This document shows positions 1 to 28,696 of a stretch of 64,000 nucleotides of DNA, one piece after another. The translations under genes were made by a program, and so were the position numbers. A model generated the notes under the pieces. That model was not told where the DNA came from and ran no database searches. It worked only from the letters and a program-made list of their open reading frames with translations. The stretch's first letter is position 1; each line of letters opens with the position of its first letter. This DNA comes from Eublepharis macularius (lineage: Eukaryota > Chordata > Lepidosauria > Squamata > Eublepharidae), in NCBI RefSeq assembly GCF_028583425.1, contig NC_072801.1, positions 60,031,766 through 60,095,765 of the forward strand, given 5' to 3'.

Positions 1-1296
1 CATTCAAAGTGTTTTCCAGTCTTTCTTCCGTTCTTGATATTCCCAGGTGAAAAAGGAGAAAGGCAGTGTAACTGTGTTTTTCAGGATTCTGAACTGAGTG
101 ATGACCATGAGAGAAGGCTAATATATGATCTTTTTAACCTTTTTGAACTTCAAATTGTGTACGAGATTTGTGCCTTAGACACATCTTTAATCAACATTCA
201 ACCCCCTGGCTCAATTGTATCCTCATGTATTTTTTTCATCTGCATAGACGCCTCACAGATCTTTTCTCTCTTTTTTTTCATTTCCACAGATTCACCGTCA
301 ACCACATGCACACACACCCATTTCCCCCCACCCAGTTTCTCTTTGTTCTTCCCCTTAATTATCTCCAACAAATTAAATCTCCAGGAATGAAAGAGCTCTT
401 GATCCTCATAACATAAAGCCCATTTTCAGTCTGGGATTGGGAGGGATTTTCTGGGGCCAAGGGATATTTAATGCAACAGCCCATGCAGCGCATGGCTGGC
501 AAGGCTGTCCCCAGAGTTCTGCTCAGGCTGTTCTGACAGGTGGCTCTGACTTGGTCTGCATGTGCTTCTGCCCCAGGCTGGGACGATTACAAATTAGGAA
601 TGCATTGCGCATGAATAACTGCTTTAATGACTGCTCAGCAGTCTCTTTGGAAAGATTCCACACCATCTTTTCATTGCTGTGAAAGGTCGCAACCATGTAT
701 GTGGTGGTTTGTTCAAGAAAATATAGTGGGGCCATTGAAGTTAGCGTTCTGCTTTCCCATCTAAACCAGAAGGGATTCCTTGAGGACCAAAAAGAGATGG
801 AATGTTGTATAACCTTGATGGAAATGAGTAAGACAATTCCTTTCTCTACCACTAGCATTGTGATGTGGTCCCATTTTTGTGGATTTGTCACCTTGGGTGG
901 TCAACCAAGGGGTGTTTTAAAATCTGCAAACATTTTGATGAATCAGTAGATTCAAATGAGCAACAGCCTATTCTCCCTTCATTGCAAATCTATGACTCAT
1001 GCCTTTGTGTAAATAGAGACTAATACTTCACCTGAGTTGGGGGCATGAAATACACCATTGTTAACCTTTACATAAGAGCCCTGCTGATCACTCCTAAGGT
1101 ACATCTGGTTCAGCATGTGGTTTCCCACACTGACCAATTAGATGCCTCAGAAGGCTTACAAGAAGGGGAGGAAATCCACAGCCTCTCCCTCTTCTTGACT
1201 CCACCCCACTATCTAAAGATAGAGGTGTACTGCCTATAAACTTAGAGACTTCATTTAGTCATCATGTTTAATAGCGATTGATAGATCTGTCCTCAA
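1..1296. other. Intergenic, nothing recognised
   Basis: No exon, splice-flanked coding segment or clear repeat was recognised. Open frames here are short and without known motifs. If synteny with human holds, DNAAF3 or a troponin gene would come next further left. Confidence 0.5.
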
Positions 1297-1519
1297 TAGG
1301 GTTGCCAGCCTCCAGGTAATGTCTGGAGATCTCCCAGAATTTCAACTGGTCTCCAGGCCACAGAGATCACTTCACCTGGAGAAAATGGCTACTTTGGTGG
1401 GTGATCTCTATGGAATTATGCCATGCCAAGGTCCTTTCCCTCCCCAAACCCCGGTTTCTCCAGGTTTCATTCATTCCCCAGATCTCCAGGAATTTCCCAA
1501 CTTGGAGCTGGCAACCCTA
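1297..1519. mobile_element. TAGGGTTGCC-type non-autonomous DNA element, copy 1
   Basis: Terminal inverted repeats TAGGGTTGCCAG and CTGGCAACCCTA bound a 223-bp sequence full of CTCCAGG words. Flanks 1289-1296 (GTCCTCAA) and 1520-1527 (GTCCTCCG) agree at 6 of 8 bases, which suggests an old 8-bp target duplication and hAT-type insertion. Three to four further copies occur in the window. Confidence 0.65.
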
Positions 1520-2019
1520 GTCCTCCGTGATTGTCTAATCCCCTTTTAAAGCCATCAAAAATAGTGGCTATAACACTCTGTCCTGTGGCAATGAGTTCCA
1601 TGTTAGTAAATGCATTTGTCCTGAATCTACTGTTGTAGCTTTATGAAAGTTCTCTGATTTCTCCACATCATCATGCATAAATCTATAAACCTCTTTCATT
1701 CATATCAATTGACTATATTTTCAAAATTGAAAAGCTGCAAATACTTTAACCTTTCCTCGTAGGGAAGATGCTTGAACGACTTCATCATTTGGGTTCTCCT
1801 TTTTTGCAATTTTTCCAGGTCTGTGATATGTTTTTTGAGAGATGGAGCAACCACCATTTCAAACTCAACCACATTATAATTCTATGCAATCACAATATTG
1901 ACCATTCCCCCCACCTCCCAATCCTTTCCTAATAATTCCTGGCATAGAATTTGAGAATATCACTAGTACAGGCACCCGAGTCCTCAAGAAGAAACAGTAC
2001 ACCTCACAAATATGACATG

Positions 2020-2186
2020 CAGGGCTTTTTTTCAGGGGGAACGCCAGGGAATGGAGTTCTGGCACCTCTTGAAAATACTCGGCAATACTGCTTGAAAATA
2101 ATATAATTTCAAAGAATCCCGTGTGTTTCTTCCTCATTTCCCTCTTGAGAGTTCCACCACCTCTTTTCCCAGAAAAAAAACCCCTG
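2020..2186. mobile_element. CAGGGCTTTTTTTC palindromic hAT-type MITE, short copy
   Basis: Begins CAGGGCTTTTTTTCAG and ends with an A-rich CCCCTG end; it shares the words GGAGTTC and CCACCTCTTTTCCCAG with the two 260-bp copies at 11372 and 14508. The middle is different, so it is an internally deleted or diverged copy. Target duplication not clear. Confidence 0.55.
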
Positions 2187-4141
2187 CATGGAAGAATGTG
2201 GTTCCAAGCAAGTACTTTATTCCACCACAGCCCTTATCAAAGACAATGAGAAGCAACACATTTGAAATATAGAGATCTCTTATTTATTAACAGACAAGAG
2301 TACTGCTTAGTCAAATACATCAATATTAAAACTGGTTTCAAAAGGGCAGTATAGGTGGCTTTCAAAGGACAGCACCTCTAAAGGGGATAATTCAGAGGAC
2401 TGAAGGGAATAGGAACAATACACATCAAAGTTACAAAGCCTTCTGCACTTTAGTATACAATCCCTTCGGTCATTACATTTACACAACTCCTCAAAACACG
2501 AAGGTGGCCTGTTTTCAATGGCAGACACATTGAATGAGACATCTACATGCTTGCCGATGCCAAAAGCTAGAGGATGGCTGTTAGCAAGAGATGGAAATGG
2601 AAGGAAGATAATGTGTTAGCTGGGGACAGGGATTGGTAATATGGAACAGCACTCACCAACAATTCAAATGAATTTTTGGGGTTATTTTTCTAATTGTGAA
2701 GAACTATGAAGGAAAGGAAAACAAGGTGGCATTTCAGCTACCCGAAATGAGCAGTTGTTGCTAGAACATAATAAACAGTATATCACGGCTAAATGATCGC
2801 CTTCTTGAATGTTTCTCTTCTTTTTGTCACTAATATTTAAAAATAAACAAGATGTGAGGGTTAAGGTTGTATTTAAGATGAATTTGAGGAGGTCAACACA
2901 ATAGGGAATATTTTGAAGTCCGATGGGGATAGGTGAACGATTCTATCAACACTACAACTACACAAACACAATAGCAACAAAACAAAATGGCCACCATGCC
3001 CTCCTTTGGGCAATCAACCTTGGCCTAGTCTTTTTGTTGGTTTGTTTCCTTTTTTGGTTTCATTTTAAAATCCCTCTCCAGGTCATGGAAGGGGGCTGAT
3101 TTTCGCATCTCCACTGTTAGTTTAAAAAAAAAAATCCACTGGTTACAAAACTGATATTGGATTGAGAGTTCTGTTACAATTTGAAAGAACTCCAGGTTGT
3201 ACAAATGGGTGCTGAGATCTGTTTCCTTTCTAAGTTGAAATAAACATAATCTATTTAAAAATAGTGCTGGAGGTGCTAATACTTTAAGGCTCTATTTTTG
3301 AGGGCCTCCGAATGTTTGGTTAGATGACAGGCTGATAGTCCATTCTGGACAGAAAACTGCTCAGCTTTGGAGCCTTACTCACTTTACTCTCATCACAAGA
3401 TCCCAAATCCAGTCTCTTTCCCCCCCACCCCGCCCCGCCCTGAGTCCCCTGAGACTTCTAGTTTCAAATTGCCTCAGTTGCCCTCTTTGAACATTGCTTG
3501 GACATATTATAACTCCCAATTTTACTTCAGATTATAAAGTGGTATCATTATCCTATTTGGAACAAACCGTTACTTGGACACCAGGCTTCTAAGCCATAAA
3601 TGTGAAGAGCCATAACACAGGGATCTCATCCGCAACCAAATCTGTACCAAAATAAATTCCAGAGTGCATGGATTTGATTGTGAGCAAATTCATCATGTTA
3701 CCATGTGACACAAGGGTGCGGATGCTTTACTTCCACATCTGTAAAATCTGAGGAAAACACGTAAGTGGCCTGGCAAGTGCCAGACTCCAAAATCTGGACT
3801 TCTGTGGATGGAAAATTGGTAGGCTTTACATTTGTGGTCCTTTACTGATTGTTCTGGCAAACTTACGTGCCACATTATGTAATACAGCCTGCACTGTTAT
3901 ATCATTTCTCAGAGGCTGCATCTGCACATGGTTAAACATTGCACTAGTGTAGCATTAAAGCAATCGTTTGCAACTAGGTTTTCCTGTGCGGATGAGACAT
4001 TCCAGTTGCAAAGGACTGCTACAGTGCCATATCACATAGTGTTCAATGAGGTATGGGTGCAGCAAAGGTGGCAATGCCTTTTTAAAAGATGTTCCAGAGC
4101 AGAGGCGCATACTGCATAAATGGCTTCTCCCACACCAAGCC
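2187..4141. other. Intergenic, nothing recognised
   Basis: Contains a C-rich run at 3420-3440 and AT-rich tracts. No coding exon or clear repeat seen. Confidence 0.45.
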
Positions 4142-4359
4142 AGAGTTACCAACTCTGGATTGGGAAATTCTGACAGATTTGGGGGCTGGAGCCTGGGATG
4201 GGCTGGGTTTGGGGAGAGGAGGGAGCTCTTTGGGGATGTGATGTCATAGAGTCCACCCTCCAAAGCAGCCATTTCCTCCAGGGGAACTGATCTCTGTTGT
4301 CTGGAAATCAATTGTAATTCTGGGAGTACTCCAGGTCCTACCAGTAGGCTGGCAATCCT
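4142..4359. mobile_element. TAGGGTTGCC-type element, diverged copy 2 (reverse)
   Basis: Reverse-orientation relative of the element at 1297: AGAGTTACCAACTC at one end, GGCTGGCAATCCT at the other, with the shared words CTCCAGGGGAACTGATCTC and GTCTGGAAATCA between. Confidence 0.5.
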
Positions 4360-5321
4360 GCTGGTACAGTTCGTCCTGTCGTCTCTCCCATCATTTGTGC
4401 TGAGCTGCAAACAAATATGGCACCTAACTATTCACATCCATTGGACATCAGATCAGCACCAATAAAAGATCTCTCTGTCACAGAAGTATTTTTAAAAATC
4501 TGTTTTTCAGTCAGGAAGAGATCGTTCCTTTACCTCCCTCCCCCTTGCTTTTTGTGCCAGTCGTCCTTACTTGAAAGTAAGGATTTTGAAAATAATAATA
4601 AGAATAATACTGATTTGTCTCTCCAAGGAATTAAGGTATATTAATATTTTGCCTCCACTGGAAAAAAATAGCAGGCAAGAATATCACCAGCACAAAGTTT
4701 GTCTATAGGCGGGCCTTTCTATTAAAATGACTGATATCTTCTCCCTAAGTATGAGTGCTGCTTTCTTTTGAAAACTGGATCTCATCTGCAAGTCATTCTA
4801 GATTGCATGAATTTAAAATTATTTCTAGCACCTGAGGCCCAGTTGTTTGTGTTCAGTGGACAAAACCAGACGCTCAGTGTTTAAATTAGCCTCAAATATG
4901 AGTTAGATGCAAATGAATGATAACTGTGTTATAATGCTCTATCAAACATTGAGGGGAAATAAGGAACAACTAATATTATGTCACATTTGATTTTTTTTTC
5001 AAAAATGTGAAATATGTCATTCATTTTTTAGTTTGATTTTTTATAGTCTAATTTGTGTGCAGGTGGAATTTTTTACATTTCCCCATATATACACACATAT
5101 ATTCACTGTGACAGCAAAAGTAGAAAATTACACTAAAAAAATACACAAAATCTTGCTTGGAATTGAGATTTCAAATTTATGCAAGCTGAACACAAATAGT
5201 TGAATTCAGGATTGAAAGCTCAAATTGTTAAATTAGAATCAATTTTTCACCTTAATTTCAGATATATTGTAAACAGCTTGTAGTCCTTTAAGATAAATGT
5301 ATTTTGGTTGTTGAAAAATTC

Positions 5322-5515
5322 AGAACCAGTGTGGTATAGTGGTTAACATGACTGACTAAGATCGGGGAATTGATTTCAAATCACAGCAGGCCTGAAGCAA
5401 GAACCAGTCACTCTCTCAGTCTAATTTACCTCACAAGGTTGTTGTGAGGATAAAACAGAGGAGAGCCACATATGTTGCCTGAGGAAAGGGAGGATGAAAT
5501 TGTAATAGATACCTA
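5322..5515 (+). repeat. tRNA-derived SINE (Sauria type)
   Basis: tRNA-like head with A-box-like TGGTATAGTGGTTA, then a body with ACCTCACAAGGTTGTTGTGAGGATAAA, the standard core of squamate tRNA-derived SINEs. Five more copies in the window share this body or its 3' end. Confidence 0.75.
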
Positions 5516-7078
5516 AACAGACAAAACCAATGGATCTTGTAAAGTCGTCATAGCAAAGGTGTTGTAAACATGGTCTTGCCTGTGTAAAACCATTGTAAAT
5601 CCTGTAGTAAACTTCCTGTTAAATGTATCTTCATATAAAATTTGTTTGTTTGTTTGTTGCTAACAAACAGTAAACCCATTGCAGTTGTATAATAAACCAG
5701 TCTTAAACTTGTAGCAAAAATGTAAACATGTTTCAACATAGCAAAGGTAACTTCTGTTGGGTAAGAACCATTAGTAAATCTGTAGTTAACCTATTCTATG
5801 TCCACAAAAAGCCTAGAGCAAATGTCTATCATACTCATATTGAAAATTTCATAAATATGTTGTAAAACATATGTTAACCATGCCATAAAACTGATGAATG
5901 GTTATGTTGGAATTGTTATAATTAAGCAGAAATAAAATAGGATAATCTATATGAACAGCTTAATGCTAATAATGAACTAGATGATGCTTAAAACTATACT
6001 ATGCTTTTTACATCAATACCCATAAAACTGTTGTAATCTAAAAAACAATCCTATGACAAATGTCTGCTAAACGTATCCACAATATTTTGCAAATGAGGGC
6101 TAGTTTTAAATATCTGACAAATCAGGTGAGCAGTTTGTAATAAAATCATTAGGATATTCTACAACTATGTTAAACATATTTACCAAAGTTTTTATATATG
6201 AGGCCCACACACAACATATTTTGTAATCTTATTGTGATCCAAGCCTATTTTAGGCAGACAATTTGCTCAGGAGAACCACATTTTAAACATTTCATAGTAC
6301 AATGACCAAAAAAGTAAAACTTTTTTAGTCATGAGATAAAGCCATCATCGTTACAGAAAATCTATTTTTAAAATATGTTTTATAAGATTTCCGGCATGTT
6401 TCCTCTAACTCTGTAAAGCAGTAGTATAATACAATGTCCAAAAAAGTTGTATAGTGTAAGTTATCAACGCACACAACTTGTTGCAACCTTTTAGTAAACC
6501 TATTGTAAACAAATTGGTAAATGTTGTTTACAATAGATTTAAGTATGAGGTTTAGTTTTCAAACATGGCACTGTAGTACAAGATCCAAAAGGTATATGAA
6601 ACTATGACCTTCTACAAAAACCTTTTGCAAATGTAAAAGTTTTTGTTTCAAACATAAACAACAGGTTTCTTCAAGGGCTGTTTTTAAAAAGTAGCATAGC
6701 AATATAATATCCAATTATTATGCTTGTCAAAAAGTAAAAAATTTACACTCAGTACTCAGCTTTAAAATGCAGCTGAAACCCAAACACTTAAACCTACACA
6801 AGTTGTACTGTAAGCCTCATAGTAAACCTATAGTAAATCTCTCACCCATCTTAAACTGTGTAAGCTTCCTTCCTTTTTCACACAGTGGATAAAAAACAGA
6901 GGATTTTTTTTCTCTTGGAGATTTTTGTTTCAACAGGAAATGGCTCTGAGAGAAGACAGGCTCACAGGCTACCCCAACACACACACGTATTTTCAGGGGT
7001 GCCTCACCCACACACTCCCATTCGCTCTGGACGGGAGAAGGAACTGTTGCCGCAGGGGTCGGCCAAGGGAAAGGGGCA
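5516..7078. other. AT-rich stretch with recurrent GTAAAC words below SYT5
   Basis: Immediately downstream of the SYT5 stop. From about 5540 to 6860 variants of TAGTAAACCTATTGTAAAC and TTGTAAAC recur irregularly, giving a diverged low-complexity field. It may hold the SYT5 3' UTR; I see no AATAAA on the minus strand close to the stop. Confidence 0.45.
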
Positions 7079-22271
<15,193 letters not shown>

Positions 22272-22999
22272 TGTTCAAGCTGGAGGGCGAGAAAGAAAGA
22301 TAATTGATTTGCTTGTTCTGATTAGAGCCACAAGTTCAATCAGCTTTAATCCATTAACACTGTAATCGTTCATTTTTTAAAAAGCATTCCAGTTTAGTGG
22401 GGAAATTCACAAGATTGGAACTCCTCCCATGAATATATTATGGTGTCTGACCAAGAGAAAAGTTATGGGTTCAAAACTCCCCCCAGCCTGGATCACCCTG
22501 GAGGGCACCAGAAGCCAGGGAGGTTGAGGCAGCTGCCTGCTAAATGCCATGTCCCCTCACAACCTCCTTCGCTTATCTGTGGGATTACAGTACGTAGCTT
22601 TAAGATAGATTTGGGAGGGGGTGGCTTTCAGAGGCTAAGGGGTCTGCAACCTATGAGACAAATATGGCTCAGTGCAGAACTAAAATATGGTTCATCATGA
22701 AGTTAAGGTATATCTGAGGGGTAGACGGGACACTAGACTAACCAGTATGTGAAGAAAATGACAGGCAAAGATTTTTATGGTATGAAAGGGCTTCACAGAC
22801 GTGCTGTGCAGAATAGGAAATGGCAGAGATGAAAAGTAATCTAATGTGAGTAATCCATGCACAGTTATGCCAGTGCATTGAATCAGTTGCACAGGGTGTA
22901 TATTTATCGTGAGATTACATGTGCGCCAGTTCCTAATAAAAGATTCTCAACAGCCAGTTTTTGGGCTGCAGAAACTTTATGGATTATTTAATCAACTAT

Positions 23000-23870
23000 T
23001 TGTTTATTTCACAAAATCTATATCCCACTTTTCTGCCCTTCCAAGGACCACCAAAGCAGCTAACAAATTAAAACTTATTTAATAAAATCTCATTTTAAAA
23101 CCATTAAAAGCAACCAAAACATCATTAAAACAATTAAAATCAGAGGTAAAATACATACAAAATAATAAAAACAACAATTAAAAACTTTTGGCATGAAGGA
23201 GGAATACCTGAGGGAATCCCAACTGAAACAAAAAAGTCTTCACCTACTGGGGACAGATCAATCTCCCTGGTGAGAGAGTTCCACAATTTTGGGGCCACTA
23301 CCAAGAAGGCTCTCTCACAGATTGCCACCCACCCAATTTCAGAAGGTGGGGGACACTCAAAGCAAGACCTGTGAAGATGACCATAGAGGTCAGGTGGGTT
23401 CATAAGGTTGTAGGCAGTCCCTCAAGTATGTTGGTCCCAAATCACATAGGGCTTTAAAAGTTAGCACCAGCACCTTGAATTGTGTCCGCGTACAGACTGG
23501 GATCCTGAGTAGGCAGATCGGCCCAAGACTAGAGTGGAATAGTTCCTATGACACACACCAGTCCACATTCTGACTACAGCATTCTGTCCCAACTGAAATT
23601 TTGAACACTTCTCAAGGGCAATAATCCACTTTGCAGTAATCTAAACTATATGTAACCAGGGCATGTACCTCATGGCCAGATCTTTTCTGCCCACGAAAGG
23701 CTGCAGCTGGCTCACCAGTCAAAGCTGGTAAAAGGCACCCCTGGCCACAGCTGCCACTGGTTTACCCAGCAATAAGCCTGACTGGGTCCAAGAGCACCCC
23801 CAGACTATGGAGCTGCTTCTTCAAGAGGAGTGCAGCCTCATCCAGAAAGGGTGACTCCTTGATGTCAATT
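23000..23870 (-). repeat. LINE-like interspersed repeat remnant
   Basis: The forward text GAGAGAGTTCCACAATTTTG reads on the minus strand as A-P-K-L-W-N-S-L, a word known from the C-terminal end of non-LTR reverse transcriptases. Similar blocks with GCACTTTGAA and GGGCCTAGA-like ends recur at 30880-31000, 31490-31960, 41060-41480, 49985-50470 and 51730-52010. Family not assigned. Confidence 0.35.
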
Positions 23871-24927
23871 ATCAGTAATGTTCAGTTATTCACATGGCCT
23901 CTCTTACACTAGCTGTTTGTTGCTCTCTTGCTTTGAATTTTGACAGAGTTTGACACTTTAATTATAAAAGGTTGCAGCCCACTCAGCTCCCACGCCCTAA
24001 CAAACGTAAAGTGCCACCCATGGCAGCAAGCCTCCCCAGCAGCCAGCCAGAGCCTGTGGTCCTTAGTGCAATGCCTTCTGCCTTCCCCCCAGCTGGCAAT
24101 GCCCATATAAGGCATAGCTGGGACCTCCGCGGCCATTTGCTTCCGTGCTGTGTGGAAGGAGGCAGTGGGGAGGGCTGAGCCCAGCCCTGTCTGCCTCTGC
24201 CTGTCAAATATTACCCAACGCCACTCTGCACCCAGCAGCAGGAGGCTTGGCGTGGCTTGCTCGCAGGGCTCTTCTTCAACCTTGCATGACAGTGGCGTGT
24301 GTGTGAGAGTGAGGTCAGCTCACAACAGGTACACTATTACAGCAACAGGCTTTTTGGCAGCAATTGCATTTCAGCATGAAACCCTCTTGCATTCAATGGT
24401 GCTTAACCAATGGTGTGCATAGAATTACAGATTTGCTCATTTTTTTTCATTGGGGGGTACTTCCAGGAAAACATCCATTCTTGGAATGTATCATGAGCTG
24501 TCTTAAAGCAGACAAGAAACTTGGCCAGTGACTGGAATGTTACAAGCCACCGGTCTTCAAGCCCGTTTATTCTTCATGAAATTAGGGGTTTGGGGACATT
24601 TCACGCAGCTTCTGTCTGCCATTTCTCCCCAGATAGACTGCGCTGACTTTTTTACTGACTTCTCCAGTGAAAGAGCTCAAGCTATTAACAATCACCAAGA
24701 AATAAGCAACCGTAGCCCAGTGCCTTCATTAGAACCAGTGGAAACATCACCGAGGAACAAAGGCAAGATTTTGAGTTCACCAGAACTCTTCATTGGGCTG
24801 CCTTGTAAGCAACGCAACCAACAAACCCCAGAAAAAGGGAGAAGTTGTTGAGGGGCAAGATGAGAAAGCCCCAAACCCCACTTTGAAATAGTCTTAAAAC
24901 AGAAAGGAGGCCCTGCACTTCAAAGCA

Positions 24928-25000
24928 TGTATACTAACAAGTCCTACTGAATTATTCAAGGGGACTTCCTCCCTAGTAAGTGTACTTAGGATTGCATCCT
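24928..25000. repeat. Short repeat, CAGTGCAATCC family, diverged
   Basis: AACAAGTCCTACTGAATTA and TACTTAGGATTGCATCC match the layout of the 78-bp element at 47935. Other partial copies lie at 26715-26830, 30714-30800 and 47620-47690. Confidence 0.4.
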
Positions 25001-25730
25001 GTATTAGGTGAGACAACATTTTCTGCAGAAAGATCTCATTGTATTAAAGCATGCCAGGACACCTCTGAAAGCGTACAAGCCAACAGTAATTCGGATCTGC
25101 CTTTGGGGTTGATTGGCTCATCCAAGTCACTGATAGGAAAAGGAAAGGAAAAGATGGCGCTCTTTCTGTTAATGAAGCTAGAGGCTAATTTTAGGCAGTG
25201 AAACTGGGTACAGTTTTCCTACTTAACAGAACTTTGGCCAGCTAAGAATAATGATAGGATTTTGCTTCGGGTAGGTTAGATGCCCTCTGATCGGTAAGAG
25301 GTAGAGCAATTTGGCAGCTCGGATTTCTATTTTCAAATGCAGACCAGCCGCAGACAGCATCTCTGTCCCTGAGCAGCCCTGGGTGCAAATGGAGATGTGC
25401 TTTGCACCTAAATCTGCCCATCATTTGTATTAGGCCATTTGAAGAGGGTTACAAATGGCAAAATGGACATTGACATGTTGCGAGCGGCCTGATCTTTCTC
25501 TTCTGCCCACCTCCTGGGGCATGTGAAAGCTTGCGTACCACTTTATGATTTTTAAAATTGATCCTGAGGAAAGATAGCACACCACAACTGAATATGGATT
25601 TATCTTCTAGAAGGCCAGCATGGCTCTCTATAACTTGAATTAGCATTCATAGCATTTAAACCAAGTTGTTATCTATTTTATACCAAACTTCAAACTTCTC
25701 TGTTACATAATCTTATGCATAAGCATGAAC

Positions 25731-25925
25731 ATTTATTTACACCCTACTCATTTCCCCAATAGGGACCGAAGGTGACTGAAAATATAATTCTCCCCTCCTC
25801 AGTAACCCTGTGAGGTAGGTTAGTCTAGGACAGCAAAACTGGCCCAAGAGCATCCAGCAAGTTTCTGTAACAGAACCTGGGTCTCCCACATCTTAGTCTG
25901 ATGCTAACAACTATGTTATACTGCT
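25731..25925 (-). repeat. tRNA-derived SINE (Sauria type), reverse
   Basis: AACCCTGTGAGGTAGGTTAG and ACCTGGGTCTCCCACATC are the reverse complements of the conserved body and B-box region of the copy at 5322. Confidence 0.65.
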
Positions 25926-26879
25926 TGTTTTATATTGTCTCATGATATGGACCTGTTAACCCCTTCCCCCCTACAAAGAAATCCTGGCTAGAGACGAGTG
26001 TACTTGAACACCCGACGAGTGGAGGAATGGGGACCTTCTAGGCCCCTGCTAGCTTTAAATGCACCTTGTGCTGCTTTGTGTCAGCTTAGAGAGCCTTGAC
26101 AGCTGAGACACATCTTGGTTTGAGAGTGTGGCAAAGACCGCCAGTGGGGAAAAGTGGCTCAAAAGTTGCACTAGACCCTGGGTTGAGCTCAAACCCCACA
26201 GTTATCTGTAACGTTCACTGGTGATCTTCAGCCAATTACTCTCTCTCGGGCTAAGCTACCTCTCAGGGTTGTTGTGAGAGGACAATGAAGAAGCCATGGC
26301 CGTGTGCTCTGATATGAACTGGCTGGAGGCAGGGCACGGCAATGGAACGGATAAAATACTGACATGCCTGCTAGCCATCAAGCCTGCAACGCTCCGTGAA
26401 CTTGTTCTTTACAGCCCTCTGCATTTTCCTTCGGTGCTTCTCCTGCCCTTGTTGGTTGGCTTTTGACATGCGCAGGTTCGGCAGCGCAGCCTATTGTGAG
26501 CTGTAGCATACAAACTGCAAATACGTAAAATCTGTTCTTCACAAATGTGTTTCTTCTCTTTTAGTACTGCTTACCTGGTAAACCATTCTTCGGCCACTCA
26601 TGGTAACAGCAAGTCATAGAATCATCATAGAATACTGTGGTGTGTTTTCATGCAATGCCTGGGTGGGGGTGAAGCCCTGCCTCTTTTAATCTTTATTGCA
26701 ACCAAGCTGAACAGCGCAGTCCTAAACAGAGTTGCCCACTTGTAAGACTATTGAAGTCAAAAGGGTTTAGGGGATCTCTGCTGAGGGATGTCTGCAAAGG
26801 GATCTCTGCTGAGGATCGCACTGTAAATATATAGTGAACCGACTACATTAGTTCACTGCCAGAGGATGCTAAAAGCCAC

Positions 26880-27150
26880 AAGCATGGCTTTAAAGGGGGA
26901 CTCGGTACGTTTGTGGAGGACAGGTCTATCAGTGGCTACTAGCCATGGTGACTAAAGGGAACCTTCACATTCAGAGGCTGTAAACCTCTGAATGCCAGTG
27001 GTAAGAGGCAATAGTGGGGGAAAGCCTTGGTCCTGTACGCCCTGTTGTTGGCCCTCCAGAATAACTGGTGGACTGGATGCTGGTGTGAGACAGGATGCTG
27101 GACTAGATGGAGCAATGGTCTGATCCAGCAGGGCTCTTGGTGTGTTTTTA
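26880..27150. repeat. Unclassified interspersed repeat
   Basis: CTACTAGCCATGGTGACTAA, GGCTGTAAACCTCTGAATGC and GATGGAGCAATGGTCTGATC belong to a repeat whose parts recur at 17130-17220 (CATATTCAGAGGCAATGTAT) and 35530-35590. Confidence 0.5.
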
Positions 27151-27359
27151 ACCACCCACCCCTTCCTGATTACTATTATTACTAAATCGTCACACCATCA
27201 ACCATGGGAAGTAAGCTAAACTGAAGGGTAAAGATAATGTCAGGAGTGAAGTCACCCAGAAAGTTTTGTAGCGGAGGAGGCGGGATCAGTGCCGCATCTC
27301 TCCAATACACATCTAGCACCTCTGCTGCTACACCAGACATTCTTCTTCCTCTGTATTCA

Positions 27360-27360
<1 letters not shown>

Positions 27361-27412
<52 letters not shown>
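27361..27412. repeat. (TC)n(AC)n compound microsatellite
   Basis: TC run of about 10 units passing directly into an AC run of about 16 units. Confidence 0.97.
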
Positions 27413-27414
<2 letters not shown>

Positions 27415-27477
27415 AAGCAGCCCTGTCTACTCACAGAGGCAGTGACTCTCCAGGGTTTCAGGTAGAGGTATTTCACA

Positions 27478-27575
27478 TCATTTACTATCGGAGATCTTTT
27501 ATAGGCAGTTGCTGGGGATTGAACTTGGGACCTTCTACATGTAAAGCAGATGCTGTACCACTGAGCCACGGCCCA
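27478..27575 (-). repeat. tRNA-like SINE head, reverse
   Basis: GGATTGAACTTGGGACCTTC and CACTGAGCCACGGCCC are the reversed B- and A-box regions of the family seen at 12155. Confidence 0.65.
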
Positions 27576-28667
27576 ACTCCAAACCAGACAAGGGCAAAAT
27601 ATAGTCCTAGGTCCAATCCTCCACATCTCCCTCTAAAAGGATCAGTTAGCAGATGTTGTCAAAAGACCTTTGCCTGAGAATCCGGAGAGCCACTACCAAT
27701 CAAAGTAGACAGTAGATCAAACCTTGAGAGACAAATGGACTAATTTGGTAGAAGGCAGATTCATGGGTTCAAGTCAAAGCCACATGAGCTTGCAGTATGC
27801 ATTTTAAAAACAAGCCCTCTCCCTCCTATCTGATCCGATCTTTTTCTGGTGCACTAACTACTTCACCCCAGGAGCCTGACCTTATAGCTGAGAGCTTTCT
27901 ACCAAGCGTGCTAAATTCGATGTGTAGGAATGTGTGCATGTTTACGCAAGCAGACACACACACATCTGTGTGAGCATTCCCTCATGTAAGCTCCTGAGTC
28001 AAGACACAGGTTTACCACTTCAGCAAGAACTAGGTCACATAGCCCTTGTGCAACCGAGTGGACGGGACTCGGCCTGTTTAGCCAAGCAAAGAGAGGGCTG
28101 AGAGAGGGGATAGGATGATTGTGCTTTGCAAATTCATCCAGGGGGATTAATACAGGGGTGAGGAGGGAGGTATTTAGGTTAAATGAGTACTTGAGTAAAG
28201 CAGCAAATGGATATACACTGCCCGATGGCTGATTGAGCTTCTGGATTGGTAGTTCAGGGTTATATGCAGTAGCTTTTTGTATGAGATTTGGGAGAGGGAG
28301 TGGAAAATGGGAGCTGAGAGATGGGCAAATGATGGAGGGAGGTGTACATCCAGCCTGCAGGATCTTTTCCTCCCCCTCCTCCAATTTTAAATAGCTCAAA
28401 GCCTGAGTAGAACAATGAAGAGCAGCAGGCGAGGAGGATACATCTGGTTCTCTGCCTGCTTTTGAGGTTTCTGAGCCAGACACCTGAGTTCTTCCTGGTT
28501 TCAGCAGCAGACCTAGCAGTGGCTCTTGGGCTGAAAAAATCATTGCCTACCCTGTACTAGATTCTCTGGGTTGTGTAGTGCAGGGAAGGATCTGCTTTGT
28601 GTAAAAACTGGAGACAGGATTCTTCGGTTGTCAGCCAAGACTGCATGCTGCAGCCACATTACAGAGT

Positions 28668-28696
28668 GGACACACACACACACACACACACACACA
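28668..28696. repeat. (AC)n microsatellite
   Basis: Uninterrupted run of about 14 AC units. Confidence 0.95.

Noticed and set aside
27911-28543. Open frame of 210 codons on the minus strand
   Set aside because: No domain, no flanking splice pattern, and it crosses a CA-rich low-complexity segment; likely chance.
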